Assembly (NCBI GenBank): GCA_903884235.1
Contig: CAISEB010000052.1
Span: forward strand, 1 to 64,000
Source of the DNA: an uncultured Pseudomonadota bacterium
GTDB taxonomy: Bacteria > Pseudomonadota > Gammaproteobacteria > Steroidobacterales > Steroidobacteraceae
Length of the DNA stretch: 64,000 bases
Direction of reading: 5' to 3'
Shown: positions 34,260 to 43,877 of the stretch, one piece after another
How the letters are laid out: each line of letters opens with the position of its first letter
Position numbering within the stretch: the first letter of the stretch is position 1
Notes under the pieces: model-generated
The model's database searches: none
What the model saw: only the letters and a program-made list of their open reading frames with translations
Told to the model about the DNA's origin: nothing
Position numbers and translations under genes: made by a program

Positions 34260-36770
34260 TCAACTCTCGAGGCCCAGCGCGAGTGCGCAGGCGCGCACCT
34301 CGTCGAGCGGTGCGGGCCGTCGTGCCGTCCGCCATCCGGCGCCGAGATGGCACTCGATCAGCCGCAGCGCGGTGTCCTGCAGCCGGGCCTCGTGCGCCCG
34401 GCGTCGCTCGAAGCCACGCGCCTCATGGCCGGCGTCCGCCTGGCGGGCAACGTGCGCCGCGGCGTCGTGGCGGCCCTCGAGGCAGGCCAGCAGCGTCATC
34501 GCGTCCAGTGACGCGTACAGCCGGCCCGGGTCCATGCGGCTCGCGAGCGCGTGCAGCTCGGCGCCCGTCGCCCGGGCTTCCGCCAGGTCTCCGACCTCGA
34601 GCAGTGCGCCCAGCACCAGCGTGAGCAGGTCGATGCGCATCGCGTGGTGGCTCGTGTGTCGCAGGCTGAGCGCCAGTGGCCGGCCGAGCTGGAGCGCGCC
34701 GGCGATGTCGCCGCAGGCAAGGTCGAGCTCGACGATGCGCACCGTCGCCGCCAGTGCCTGGCGTTCGCTCACCGACAGCGCGAGGCGTACGGCTCGCCGG
34801 CACGCATCGCGCGCGCCGTCGAGCTCACCCGCCGCCATGAGGATCGCGGCCTCGGTCAGTGCACCGTGTGTGAGCAGCCGGGGCGGCCACGCCGGATCCT
34901 CGAGCAGGCGTGCATCCGCGAAGGCGCTGCGTGCCGCGGCATTGTCGGCGCGCCAGTTCACGACCAGCAGGGTCAGGGCGTAGTACCGGGAGCGGTCGTC
35001 CCCGACCTCCCCGTGCATGCGGGCGGCGAGTTCGGCGGCGTACCGGGCCCGGTCGCAGCGCCCGGTCGAGTGATAGGCGGCCGCGGCTTCCCAGAAGCGG
35101 CCCAGGCGGCCGAGCGGCAGTCCATCGCCCAGCAGGCGGACCAGGGATTCGTAGCCCGCGCGCCCGTCAGAGAGCAGTTCCGCCTCGACGAACAAGGGCC
35201 ACGTCGAGCCGTACAGCGAGATGGCGAGAACGCGATCGGCCTTTTCTGCCCAAGCCAGGGCGGCGCGGAGGTTGTCGAGTTCCGGCAGGTACCTGCGTCG
35301 CCAGCATGCCTCGTCCAGCGACCAGTAGTCGGCGTATGCCGTGTCCATTTCCGCGAGCAGCGTCGTCGCCATCCGCGAGCGAGCGGCCTCGAGTTCGCCG
35401 GCCGCAGCGAGCCGGTCCAACGCGTAGCAGCGCGCCGTTTCCGACAGCACGTAACGCGGCGGGTCGCCAGGCAGAGCCGTCACGAGCGATCGGTCGACGA
35501 GTCGCGCGATGAGGTCGATCGCCTCCAACGCGTCGATTTCCGCGTCGGCGACCGAGCTCGCGGCCACCTGCAGCGGGAAGGTTCCGGCGAAGGCGCCGAG
35601 CCGGTTGAAGACCCGCTGCTCGGCCGGGCCGAGCAGGCCGTGGCTCCACTCGAATGCGGCATCGAGCGCGCCGTGGCGCGGATCGTCCGTCCGGGCACTG
35701 CGCTTCAGGAGCCGCAGGCGGTCGTCGAGTCGGTCATGCAGCGCCGACACGCCGAGCGCGGGGACGCGCGCGGCGGCGAGTTCGAGTGCGAGCGGATTGC
35801 CGTCCAGGCGCCGGCAGATCTCGACCACGAGCGGGGCATTCGTCGCATCGAGGACGAAGCCGCGATCGGCGGCGGCGGCCCGTTGCGCGAACAGCGCGAC
35901 GGCCGGTGCCGCGCCGAGTTCGGCGCGCGACGCACCCGGTGCGGGTAGCGCGAGGGGGCCGAGGCGATAGACGAGTTCGCCGGCGATGCCGAGCGGGATC
36001 TGGCTCGTGACCAGCACCCGCAATTCCGGAACCCGTCCGATCAGCACGCCGAGCGGGCCGGCCAGCGCCGAGGCAAGGTGTTCCGCGCTGTCCAGGACCA
36101 GCAACGTCGGCCTGTCGCCCAGCGCCCGTTCCAGCGCCTCGAACCCCTCGAGGCTGTCCGGCAGCGACAACCCGAGACCGATCGCGATCGCCGCGGGGAT
36201 TGGGGCCACGTCCGTGAAGGGGCTGATCGGCACGAGCAGCGCGGACTCGGCCGGGGTCAGCGCGCCACTTGCGGCGATCTCCTCGGCGAGGCGCGATTTG
36301 CCCACGCCCGGCATCCCGACGACCGTGACGAGTCGTCCTCGGCCAAATAGCGCGACGATCGAGGCGAAGTCCTCGTCCCGCCCGACCATCGGTGCGAGCC
36401 GCCGTGTTGGCGTCCGGCGGGCGCCGGGCCGGGGTGGGGGCATTGCCTGCTCCGGCGGCGCCAGAGCCGCGTCGCGGGCGGTGGCGGGCAGCTCGAGCCG
36501 GTAGCCGAAGCCCGCGACCGTTCGGATGAGGTCCGGGCCGATCGCGCGCCGCAGGGCGGCGACCTGGGTCGGCAGGTTGTTCTCGTCGACGACGAGCTTC
36601 GGCCAGACCCGGTCGAGCAGCGTCGCCTTCGTGACGAGGCGTCCCGGGCTCTCCGCGAGCACGCGCAGCAGGTCGAACGCGCGGGCACCGAGCTCCACGG
36701 GTTGGCCGTCGACGAGCAGGCGGCGCTCCGCCGGGTGCAGTTCCAGGGTCCCGGCGCGGATCACATCCAT
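34260..36770 (-). CDS. Transcriptional regulator with OmpR-type wHTH and NB-ARC-like ATPase
   Basis: The 836-residue protein has an N-terminal winged-helix domain (about 5-93) with ERRLLVDGQPVELGARAFDLL and VVDENNLPTQVAALRRAIG, as in OmpR/CadC proteins. A P-loop ATPase follows, with Walker A GMPGVGKSR at about 152-160 and a likely Walker B TLLVLDSAEH. A long helical C-terminus resembles TPR/MalT-type sensor regions. Such STAND-type regulators switch on binding a signal and ATP. I chose ATG 36770, which has CAGAGG at a good distance, over 36803. It is divergent from the DUF4242 pair, a possible target. Confidence 0.82.
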   Translation of the reverse strand: MDVIRAGTLELHPAERRLLVDGQPVELGARAFDLLRVLAESPGRLVTKATLLDRVWPKLVVDENNLPTQVAALRRAIGPDLIRTVAGFGYRLELPATARDAALAPPEQAMPPPRPGARRTPTRRLAPMVGRDEDFASIVALFGRGRLVTVVGMPGVGKSRLAEEIAASGALTPAESALLVPISPFTDVAPIPAAIAIGLGLSLPDSLEGFEALERALGDRPTLLVLDSAEHLASALAGPLGVLIGRVPELRVLVTSQIPLGIAGELVYRLGPLALPAPGASRAELGAAPAVALFAQRAAAADRGFVLDATNAPLVVEICRRLDGNPLALELAAARVPALGVSALHDRLDDRLRLLKRSARTDDPRHGALDAAFEWSHGLLGPAEQRVFNRLGAFAGTFPLQVAASSVADAEIDALEAIDLIARLVDRSLVTALPGDPPRYVLSETARCYALDRLAAAGELEAARSRMATTLLAEMDTAYADYWSLDEACWRRRYLPELDNLRAALAWAEKADRVLAISLYGSTWPLFVEAELLSDGRAGYESLVRLLGDGLPLGRLGRFWEAAAAYHSTGRCDRARYAAELAARMHGEVGDDRSRYYALTLLVVNWRADNAAARSAFADARLLEDPAWPPRLLTHGALTEAAILMAAGELDGARDACRRAVRLALSVSERQALAATVRIVELDLACGDIAGALQLGRPLALSLRHTSHHAMRIDLLTLVLGALLEVGDLAEARATGAELHALASRMDPGRLYASLDAMTLLACLEGRHDAAAHVARQADAGHEARGFERRRAHEARLQDTALRLIECHLGAGWRTARRPAPLDEVRACALALGLES

Positions 36771-36948
36771 GTAGGCCTCTGCGGCCCGCTCGTCCGGGTC
36801 CATGCGATTTTTAGAATAATTTCAGCGGCGATTCAAGACGCGGGCCGGCTTGGCGGGAGAACCTGCACCTGCGCGCTGAGGCTGTCACTGAAGCCACCCC
36901 GGCGCACCGAAAGCCAGCACCGAACCCGCGACACGAAAGGAATCGACC

Positions 36949-37221
36949 ATGCCGAAGTTCGTCATCGAAAGGGACATCCCCGGCGCCGGGAACTTCACCG
37001 CCGCCGATCTCAAGAATATCTCCCAGAAGTCTTGCGGTGTCCTCAGCAGCCTCGGCCCGAGCGTCCAGTGGGTCCACAGCTACGTCACGGCCGACAAGAT
37101 CTACTGCATCTACCACGCCGCGGACGAATCCCTGATCCGGCGCCACGCGGAACTCGGCGGATTCCCCGCCAACAGGATCTCGAAAGTGGCCGACATCATC
37201 GATCCGTCGTCTGCCGAGTGA
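36949..37221 (+). CDS. DUF4242 protein (nickel-binding SCO4226-like), cytosolic
   Basis: The 90-residue protein covers the whole DUF4242 domain: FVIERDIPGAGNF, SQKSCGVLSSLGPSVQWVHSY, DKIYCIYHAADE and the end FPANRISKVADIIDP. One characterised member, SCO4226 of Streptomyces, binds nickel as a ferredoxin-like dimer. There is no signal peptide, so it stays in the cytosol. GAAAGGAATCGACC lies before the ATG. A related, exported protein is encoded 55 bases downstream, so they look like a tandem duplication with different locations. Confidence 0.8.
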   Translation: MPKFVIERDIPGAGNFTAADLKNISQKSCGVLSSLGPSVQWVHSYVTADKIYCIYHAADESLIRRHAELGGFPANRISKVADIIDPSSAE

Positions 37222-37276
37222 TCCTGCGCCGATTGTCCATGATCCCAAATCCCTACAGCCCCAGGAGAACCCTCCC

Positions 37277-37627
37277 ATGAAGAAGCTCATCGCGATCCTT
37301 GCACTGGTCGCCGTCCCGCCCGCGTTCGCCGTCGACGCGCCGGCCCAGAGTCCGGCGCCGAAAACCGCCACCCACCGCTACCTGATCGAGCGCACGTTCC
37401 CGGCGGGAGCCCTCAAGGGCCTCGACGCGGCGACGAAGAAGAAAGTCAACGCGAACAATGCCTCGGTGGGCGTGCGCTGGGTGCAGTCCTACGCGAATGC
37501 CGACGAGACCAAGACGTTCTGCGTGTATGAAGGCCCGAGCGAGGCTGCGGTGCGCAAAGCCGCCGAACTCAACAAGCTCCCGGTCGACAGCATCATGGAA
37601 GTGCCGGTGACGTTGTCGCCGAAGTGA
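37277..37627 (+). CDS. DUF4242-related exported protein
   Basis: The 116-residue protein has a signal peptide (residues 1-18, ending AFA) and a DUF4242-like domain: HRYLIERTFPAGALKGL, VGVRWVQSYANADETKTFCVYEG and the end LPVDSIMEVPVTLSP. It keeps the Trp-x-x-Ser-Tyr element of its upstream neighbour but lacks the SCxVL segment. It is probably periplasmic. The CAGGAGAACCCTCCC before the ATG is a strong ribosome site. It is likely co-transcribed with 36949-37221. Confidence 0.75.
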   Translation: MKKLIAILALVAVPPAFAVDAPAQSPAPKTATHRYLIERTFPAGALKGLDAATKKKVNANNASVGVRWVQSYANADETKTFCVYEGPSEAAVRKAAELNKLPVDSIMEVPVTLSPK

Positions 37628-37672
37628 GCGCACGCCCGGGATGGCCACTCGCGAGCCATCCCGGGCCGCGGC

Positions 37673-38248
37673 TCACTTCGTGGGCGCCATCAGGTGCTCG
37701 TACGGGGTCCCGGCCCACATGACGTACGGCACGCTCGTGTCGGGATCCGACCCCTTCGGGTACTGCTCGTAGAACGCCTTGTCCGCGCCGACGATCATCA
37801 CGTGGGGTCCGGTCCGGATCCACTTGCCGGTCTTTGGCGGCGCGTGGGCGAACGGGTCCGTGTTGCTCGTATCGGTCCCGCCCGCCAGCATGTACACGAG
37901 ACCAGCACGCGAGGGCGGGGCCTTCTTGTCCATGTAGGCATGCACCCACGCCATCGAAGCGCCATCGGCGCACATCGCGTCCGGGCCGGGTACGTCGAGG
38001 TTGCCCGCCATGCAGGTGAAGCCGTTGGTGCCCTTGCGCAGCGTGCGCATCGTGCCGTCTGCTTCCATCGTCACGACCGCAGCCTGGCGGGCGATCCCGG
38101 CAGGCGCCGCGGACAGCGCGATCCTGATCAGTTCTGCATCCGACGGGGATTTTGACGTCGGCGAGCCTGTATCGGCGACCGCCAGCACGGGCGCGACCAG
38201 GAGTGCCGCTGCAAATCCCACGGTCCATCGACAGCGTGTACTGCGCAT
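37673..38248 (-). CDS. Exported protein of unknown function
   Basis: The 191-residue protein has a signal peptide (cleavage near AVADT, residue 26) and a compact domain with TMRTLRKGTNGFTCMAGN, PDAMCADGASMAWVHAYMDKK, VYMLAGGTDTSNTDPFA and PHVMIVGADKAFY. Two Cys residues (in FTCM and MCAD) may pair. I know this pattern from hypothetical exported proteins only and cannot name a function. GGGGGGCTTCCCG precedes the ATG at 38248. It is convergent with the DUF4242 genes (stop-to-stop 45 bases). Confidence 0.65.
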   Translation of the reverse strand: MRSTRCRWTVGFAAALLVAPVLAVADTGSPTSKSPSDAELIRIALSAAPAGIARQAAVVTMEADGTMRTLRKGTNGFTCMAGNLDVPGPDAMCADGASMAWVHAYMDKKAPPSRAGLVYMLAGGTDTSNTDPFAHAPPKTGKWIRTGPHVMIVGADKAFYEQYPKGSDPDTSVPYVMWAGTPYEHLMAPTK

Positions 38249-38376
38249 CGGGAAGCCCCCCAAGTAGGTTTGGAACGCGTTGCGGTCCGTACCGGCATGC
38301 TTCCGGCACCCAACTGGTATCCACTTGTTTTCAGACAAGGGGACACCGCGCCGGCAGCGCTGTCAAGCCGGGGAAT

Positions 38377-38502
38377 CCTGCACCGGCACCCGGTGCAGGA
38401 CAACGATTGGGTGAGGCGTGCGGCGGGGGGGTGGAGGCCGCCCGCGACGCGGGCGGCCGGGCGGCCGCCCCGTCGTCCGGAGCCGGCCGCGTCGCGGCCG
38501 GC
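38377..38502. terminator. Three perfect GC hairpins downstream of the EF-G gene
   Basis: Perfect inverted repeats lie at 38377-38386/38390-38399 (10 bp, CAC loop), 38436-38445/38449-38458 (10 bp, GAC loop) and 38482-38490/38494-38502 (9 bp, GTC loop). The last is 14 bases after the EF-G stop on the minus strand. They have three-base loops and no T-run. Likely roles are transcript-end stabilisation or factor-dependent termination before the next minus-strand gene. Confidence 0.55.
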
Positions 38503-38516
38503 CCGGAGCAGGTCGA

Positions 38517-40661
38517 TCAGGCCGTGGCGGGCTTCGCGGCCTCGGCGATGACCGCGTCCGCAACCTGGCGCGGAACCTGGTCGTAGTGCGAGAACTCCAT
38601 CGTGTACGACGCGCGGCCGGAGGTCATGCCGCGCAGGTGCCCGATGTAGCCGAACATCTCCGACAGCGGAACGTTCGCGACGACCGCGATGTTCGTGCCG
38701 CGCTCCAGCTGGTCGAGGATCGAGCCGCGGCGACGGTTGATGTCGCCGATGACGTCACCCAGGTAGTCGCCCGGCGTGACGGTCTCGACCTTCATCACCG
38801 GCTCGAGCAGCACGGGGCCGGCCTTGCGAATCGCCTCGCGGAAGCACGCCTTTGCCGCGATTTCGAACGTCAGCGCGTTCGAGTCGACGTCGTGGTAGCT
38901 GCCGTCGACCAGCGTCGCGCGGAAGTCGACCGTCGGGAAGCGGGCGAGAACGCCATCTTCCTTCTGCATCTTGAGGCCCTTCTCGACGGCCGGGACGTAC
39001 TCGCGCGGCACCGAGCCGCCGACCGTCTTGTCCACGAACTCGAAGCCCGCGCCGCGCTCGAGCGGCTCGAACTTGATCCACACCTCGGCGAACTGGCCCG
39101 AACCGCCGGTCTGCTTCTTGTGGATGTACTGTTCCTGGATGACCTTCGTGAACGCCTCGCGGTACGCAACCTGTGGCTGGCCCATGATGCCTTCGACGTT
39201 GAACTCCGTGCGCATGCGATCGAGCGTCACCTCGAGGTGCAGCTCGCCCATGCCGCGCAGGATCGTCTGGGCCGTCTCGCGGTCCGTCTCGAGGTGCAGC
39301 GAGGGATCGGCACGGACCATCTTGCCGAGGGCGGCGTTGAACTTCTCCTGCTCGGTCTTGTTCTTCGACTTGACCGAGACGCTGATGACCGGATCCGGGA
39401 AGCGCATGCGCTCGAGGACCACCGGGTTCTCCGACGCGCACAGCGTGTCGCCGGTGTCGGTCTCGGCCAGCGACACGAGCGCGACGATGTCGCCGGCGCG
39501 CGCCTCTTCGATCGGGTTGGCTTCCTTGGCGAACATCTCGACCATGCGGCCGATCTTTTCGCGCTTGCCGCGGGTCGAGTTCAGCACCGAGGCGCCCTTG
39601 GTGAGCACGCCGGAGTACACGCGGATGAAGGTCAGCGCGCCATAGGCGTCATTGATGACCTTGAACGCGAGCGCGGAGAACGGCTCGTCGTCGGAGCAGC
39701 CGCGCTCGCCGATCGGGTTGCCATCGGCGTCGACGGTCTTGATCGCCGCGACGTCGGTCGGGGCCGGAAGCAGGTCGACGACGGCGTCGAGAACCTGCTG
39801 CACGCCCTTGTTCTTGTAGGACGAGCCGCACAGCACCGGCGTGAACGCCGAGGTCAGCGTGCCCTTGCGCAGGCACGCGAGCAGCGTCTCCTTCGTCGGA
39901 ATCGCGCCGTCGAGGTAGGCCATCATCGCCTCGTCGTCCATCTCAAGGCACGTGTCGACGAGCTCGGTGCGGTACTTCTCGACGTCGTCCAGGATCGCGC
40001 GATCGCTCGGGATCGTGACGCCGAGGGCATCGGCGAGGTTCGGGACGATATCGAGTACCTTCCACTCGGCGTCCTTGTCGTCCGAGTCCCACACCAGGGC
40101 CTTCATGTCGACCAGGTCGACCATGCCCTTGAAGTTGTCTTCCGAGCCGATCGGAATCTGGATCGGCAGCGGGCGCGCGCCGAGGCGCTTCTTGATCATG
40201 TCCACGCAGCGCACGAAGTTGGCGCCACTGCGGTCCATCTTGTTGACGTAGCAGATGCGCGGCACGTCGTAGTTGTCGGCGAGGCGCCAGTTCGTCTCGG
40301 ACTGCGGCTCGACGCCTGCGACGCCGTCGAACACGACGACCGCGCCGTCGAGGACGCGCAGCGAGCGGTTGACCTCGATCGTGAAGTCGACATGCCCCGG
40401 GGTGTCGATCAGGTTGATCTTCTTGTTGCGCCAGAACGCAGACACGGCGGCGGACTGGATCGTGATGCCGCGCTTCTGCTCCTGCTCGAGGTAGTCAGTC
40501 GTCGTCGACGTCTTCAGATCCTTCGTGTCGTGGATGTCGATGATCGTGTGCTTGCGCCCCGTGTAATAGAGGATGCGCTCGGTCGTCGTGGTCTTTCCGG
40601 CGTCGACGTGGGCGATGATGCCGATATTGCGGACATCGGAAAGGGGTGTAGTGCGGGGCAT
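38517..40661 (-). CDS. fusA: Elongation factor G (paralogue outside the str operon)
   Basis: This 714-residue translational GTPase has G1 [16 protein letters not shown]3 [12 protein letters not shown] and G4 [10 protein letters not shown], then domains II-V. A C-terminal block [25 protein letters not shown] ends domain V. The switch I region reads [19 protein letters not shown], which resembles mitochondrial EF-G1/spd-type factors (ITIQSAA) rather than the ITITSAATT of classical bacterial FusA. It moves tRNAs and mRNA through the ribosome or helps recycle it. No rpsL, rpsG or tuf is next to it, so it may be a second EF-G. The ATG is 40661; the frame extends to 40949. Confidence 0.93.
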   Translation of the reverse strand: MPRTTPLSDVRNIGIIAHVDAGKTTTTERILYYTGRKHTIIDIHDTKDLKTSTTTDYLEQEQKRGITIQSAAVSAFWRNKKINLIDTPGHVDFTIEVNRSLRVLDGAVVVFDGVAGVEPQSETNWRLADNYDVPRICYVNKMDRSGANFVRCVDMIKKRLGARPLPIQIPIGSEDNFKGMVDLVDMKALVWDSDDKDAEWKVLDIVPNLADALGVTIPSDRAILDDVEKYRTELVDTCLEMDDEAMMAYLDGAIPTKETLLACLRKGTLTSAFTPVLCGSSYKNKGVQQVLDAVVDLLPAPTDVAAIKTVDADGNPIGERGCSDDEPFSALAFKVINDAYGALTFIRVYSGVLTKGASVLNSTRGKREKIGRMVEMFAKEANPIEEARAGDIVALVSLAETDTGDTLCASENPVVLERMRFPDPVISVSVKSKNKTEQEKFNAALGKMVRADPSLHLETDRETAQTILRGMGELHLEVTLDRMRTEFNVEGIMGQPQVAYREAFTKVIQEQYIHKKQTGGSGQFAEVWIKFEPLERGAGFEFVDKTVGGSVPREYVPAVEKGLKMQKEDGVLARFPTVDFRATLVDGSYHDVDSNALTFEIAAKACFREAIRKAGPVLLEPVMKVETVTPGDYLGDVIGDINRRRGSILDQLERGTNIAVVANVPLSEMFGYIGHLRGMTSGRASYTMEFSHYDQVPRQVADAVIAEAAKPATA

Positions 40662-41101
40662 GGCAAGCTTCCGTGACTGGGTCGGGTGGTTTGCGGAATC
40701 GAACGTGATGGCAAAGCGAAAACGCAGCGCCGGCCTCCGGATGAGCGCGTCATCCGGCTGCGGCATTGCGGTCAATAGCCGCATATTTTGGCATGCCGCC
40801 GCCAGTCCTGCCAAAAGATCTGAATTGACCGGGAGTTGCAGGGCCCGTCGCGCGTGCGAGCGCCGCGTTATGTAAACAACCCGCTGATTTGTATATAGAT
40901 AATGAGTGGGCGAGCGATCCGGTCCCGGCGCTGCGGAGGCCCGCGCCACGCACGGCGGGTGGGGCCGGGCGATGCCCGGATCCGGTTCGCCCTGAGTCCG
41001 TCCCCGCGTTGGGGGTCGCCGAGGCTCTCGCCGCGGTGAAGGGGATGGTAATTTGGCGACGCGTCGGCCGACCGGCCGATCTCATCGAGGGCGGATCACC
41101 T
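40662..41101. other. Divergent intergenic region, EF-G and amidohydrolase
   Basis: This 440-base gap lies between two divergent genes. It holds an AT-rich patch with TTTTGGCA (40786-40793) and its complement TGCCAAAA (40809-40816), 15 bases apart, on the EF-G side. A second AT-rich stretch is at about 40869-40905 (GTTATGTAAACAACCC, then TTTGTATATAGATAAT), which looks like promoter DNA. I recognise no gene or riboswitch. Confidence 0.5.
40786..40816. promoter_or_regulatory. Inverted repeat in the EF-G promoter region
   Basis: Eight-base arms TTTTGGCA and TGCCAAAA are separated by 15 bases, 125 bases upstream of the EF-G start. The AT-rich arms stand out in GC-rich DNA and could bind a dimeric regulator. 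No regulator is identified. Confidence 0.4.
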
Positions 41102-42433
41102 ATGCGTGGATCGAAGTTGTTTCCCCGGCGTCCGGGTTGGTGCGCTGTGCTCGCGGCGCTCGTCATCGAGCTGTCGCTGTGCGCCCAGCCGGCGGTTGCG
41201 GATGACGCGGGTTCGACCTGGCTGCACTGCGGCGGGCTCTGGGATGGCCGTGGCGGCAAGGCCACGGGTCCGGCCTACATCGAAATCCGCGGGGACCGGA
41301 TCGTCACGGTCCGATCCGCATCCGACGGCGCGGCGCCCGCGTCTGCCGTTGACCTGTCGGCGCTGACCTGTCTGCCGGGGCTGATCGACAGCCACACGCA
41401 CGTGCTGCTGCAGGGCGACATCACGGCCGACGACTACGACGCGCAGCTCCTCAAGCAGTCGCCGGAGTACCGCACGATCCTCGCGACCGTCAATGCCAAG
41501 CGGATCCTGTCGTGGGGCTTCACGACGATCCGGGACATCGAGACCGAGGGCGCGGGCTACGCCGACGTCGACGTCAAGAAGGCGATCGAGCGCGGCATCA
41601 TCCCGGGGCCCCGGATGCAGGTCGCGACGCGTGCGATGGATGTCACCGGTGCGTATCCGCTGCATGGGTACGCCCCGGCCGTCGTCGTCCCGAAGGGTGT
41701 CCAGGAAGTCGATGGGCCGGTCGGTGCCCGGCGCGCGGTGCGCGAGCAGATCTATCACGGAGCAGACTGGATCAAGGTCTATTCCGACCGCAGCTACCAG
41801 GTGATGCCGAACGGCGTCCTCGATGACATCCCGACGTTCACGCTCGAGGAGCTGCGGGCGGTCGTCGACGAGGCGCACCGCCAGCGCCACAAGGTGGCCT
41901 CCCACGCGATGGCGCTGCAGGGCGTGCATAACTCGGTCGAGGCCGGGGTGGATTCGATCGAGCACGGCAACTACATCGCCGACGAGGACCTGCGCACGAT
42001 GGTGCAGAAGGGGATCTGGTACGTACCGACCATCTACGTCGGTGAATACGTCGCCGAAGGCCGGGCCGCGGCTGGTGCGCCCGTCTGGAAGCAGATGGGC
42101 GAGATCCACGAGAAGACCTTCCGCCGCGCGCTCAAGGCGGGCGTGAAGATCGCCTTCGGTACCGACATCGGCGGATTCGACTGGCACATCAACCCCGCCC
42201 GGGAGTTCGCCCTGATGGTGAAGTGGGGGATGACGCCCGAGCAGGCGCTGCGCGCGGCGACGGTCGGCGGTGCCGAACTGCTCGGCTGGAGCGACCGCCT
42301 CGGCACCGTCGAGCCGGGCAAGCTCGCCGACATCGTCGCCGTCGCGGGCAATCCGCTGGAGGACATCACGCGCCTCGAGCACGTGCGCTTCGTCATGAAG
42401 GCCGGAGCCGTGCAGGACGTCGCGACGCCCTGA
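41102..42433 (+). CDS. Exported amidohydrolase (imidazolonepropionase/prolidase-like)
   Basis: The 443-residue protein has a signal peptide (ending near VADDAG, residue 35) and a metal-dependent amidohydrolase barrel. Metal-site motifs are DSHTHVLL, the bridging Lys in ADWIKVYSD, SHAMAL, SIEHGNYI and FGTDIGGF. The closing GTVEPGKLADIVAVAGNPL is typical. Close relatives hydrolyse Xaa-Pro dipeptides, organophosphates or ochratoxin-like amides. It acts outside the cytoplasm. The substrate is unknown. ATG 41102 is supported by the signal peptide; the frame runs back to 40889. Confidence 0.88.
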   Translation: MRGSKLFPRRPGWCAVLAALVIELSLCAQPAVADDAGSTWLHCGGLWDGRGGKATGPAYIEIRGDRIVTVRSASDGAAPASAVDLSALTCLPGLIDSHTHVLLQGDITADDYDAQLLKQSPEYRTILATVNAKRILSWGFTTIRDIETEGAGYADVDVKKAIERGIIPGPRMQVATRAMDVTGAYPLHGYAPAVVVPKGVQEVDGPVGARRAVREQIYHGADWIKVYSDRSYQVMPNGVLDDIPTFTLEELRAVVDEAHRQRHKVASHAMALQGVHNSVEAGVDSIEHGNYIADEDLRTMVQKGIWYVPTIYVGEYVAEGRAAAGAPVWKQMGEIHEKTFRRALKAGVKIAFGTDIGGFDWHINPAREFALMVKWGMTPEQALRAATVGGAELLGWSDRLGTVEPGKLADIVAVAGNPLEDITRLEHVRFVMKAGAVQDVATP

Positions 42434-42443
42434 TCCCGCGGCG

Positions 42444-42917
42444 CTAGAAGATGCCGGCAGCGAGTCCGGCGACCAGCGTCGTGCCAAGTTCCTCGGCACG
42501 ATGCTGGTCGTCAGCAGTGGGATCGCCGACGACGACCAGCGGCGGCGCGATCGCAGACCAGCCGTAGCCGGCGACGATGCGTTCGACCGCGCGAACGGCG
42601 CCAGTGCCGTCGTTGCCCGCGCTGACGAACAGCCCATAAGGCAGTCCACGCAACTTTCCTTCTGCCGCGTAGAAGGTCCGGTCGAAGAAATCCTTGAGCG
42701 CGCCGGACATGTAGCCGAAGTGCTCCGGCGTGCCGAGCAGGACGCCTTGCGCGTCCAGCAGTTCCGCGGTTCCGCATTCGAGCGCATGGCGCACGGTCAG
42801 GGCCACGGGAACGCCCGCCGCGCGCGCGCCAGACTCGACCGCGAGGCGCAGCCGCTCGGTGCGCCCACCCGGGTGGCCGCCGAACACGAGCAGCACGCGC
42901 ACGGTCGCCTCGCTCAT
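42444..42917 (-). CDS. Flavodoxin-like / NADPH-dependent FMN reductase family protein
   Basis: The 157-residue protein has a flavodoxin fold: VRVLLVFGGHPGGRTERL binds the FMN phosphate, LLGTPEHFGYMSGALKDFFDRTF is the WrbA/FMN-reductase-type second block, and YGLFVSAGNDGTGAVRAVERI follows. It probably binds FMN and shuttles electrons in the cytosol; the partner is unknown. It converges with the amidohydrolase gene (10 bases between stops) and diverges from the pseudouridine synthase gene. Confidence 0.8.
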   Translation of the reverse strand: MSEATVRVLLVFGGHPGGRTERLRLAVESGARAAGVPVALTVRHALECGTAELLDAQGVLLGTPEHFGYMSGALKDFFDRTFYAAEGKLRGLPYGLFVSAGNDGTGAVRAVERIVAGYGWSAIAPPLVVVGDPTADDQHRAEELGTTLVAGLAAGIF

Positions 42918-43057
42918 CGCGTCAGGTCCTTCGTCGGGGCGGTCGGGGGGTGGTGGCGGGTCACGAGTCCGTCCGGTGGGGACGGGGCCAGCATAGCCGA
43001 CGGCGCAGCGGTCGCGCGCGGCTGGCGCGGCGCTGGGCGCTCGGCCAAGATCACGCC

Positions 43058-43813
43058 ATGGCCCGATTCCCCAAGGCGCCGACCGCCGGCGCGCCGCGAC
43101 ACGGCGTCGCCCGAGTGATCTCCAAGCGCGGCATCACCTCGCGCACCGAGGCCGCCGCGTGGGTGCGTGCCGGGCGCGTGCGGATCAATGGCCGGATCGT
43201 GCTCGACCCGGAGTTCCCCGTTCAGGGCGACGTGGACCTGCTGGAGATCGATGGCCTTGCCGCGGCGCCTCGCGAATTCATGGCCGTGATGATCAACAAG
43301 CCCCGTGGCCTCGTCACCACCGCCCGCGACGAACGCGGGCGCGACACGGTCTATCGTTGCCTCGACGGCTCCGGTCTCCCGTGGCTGTCCCCGGTCGGCC
43401 GCCTCGACAAGGCGAGCGAGGGCCTGCTGCTGTTCTGCAACGACCCGCTCTGGGCGGCGGGCATCACCGGTCCTGAATCAGCGGTCACCAAGACCTATCA
43501 CGTCCAGATCGATCGGGTGGGCGACGACGTGCTGATTGCCGCCATGATGGCCGGGGTCGTTGTCGACGGCGAGCGGCTCGAATGCCGGTCGGTGCGCCTG
43601 CTGCGCACCGGATCCCGTCAGTCGTGGCTCGAGGTCGTCCTGGAGGAGGGACGCAACCGGCACATCCGCCGGCTCCTCGAGGCATGCGGCGTGGGCGTCG
43701 TGCGGCTGGTGCGCACCGCGATCGGCCCGCTTGAGCTCGGCACGTTGCCGAAGGGGGGCTGGCGGGCCCTGATCGACGCCGAGATCGCGGCGCTCGGTCG
43801 CCCGAGGGCGTGA
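43058..43813 (+). CDS. Pseudouridine synthase, RsuA/RluB-E-F family
   Basis: The 251-residue protein has an N-terminal S4 RNA-binding domain (VISKRGITSRTEAAAWVRAG) and a catalytic domain. The catalytic Asp lies in PVGRLDKASEGLLLF near residue 113, and the closing block EGRNRHIRRLLEACG is typical. It isomerises a uridine in rRNA to pseudouridine. The exact target (16S U516, or 23S U2457, U2604 or U2605) cannot be told from this alone. The frame is open to 42950; I chose ATG 43058 because the S4 domain starts about 17 residues later. Confidence 0.87.
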   Translation: MARFPKAPTAGAPRHGVARVISKRGITSRTEAAAWVRAGRVRINGRIVLDPEFPVQGDVDLLEIDGLAAAPREFMAVMINKPRGLVTTARDERGRDTVYRCLDGSGLPWLSPVGRLDKASEGLLLFCNDPLWAAGITGPESAVTKTYHVQIDRVGDDVLIAAMMAGVVVDGERLECRSVRLLRTGSRQSWLEVVLEEGRNRHIRRLLEACGVGVVRLVRTAIGPLELGTLPKGGWRALIDAEIAALGRPRA

Positions 43814-43877
43814 CGCTGCGGTCCCGCGGCGACGGGCGGAACGGGCGCGCTGGAGGCGCGCCCGCGCAATCCCCGCG

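Noticed and set aside
38436-38502. CRISPR or dispersed repeats after EF-G
   Set aside because: The hairpins differ in sequence and spacing, so they are separate stem-loops rather than a repeat array.
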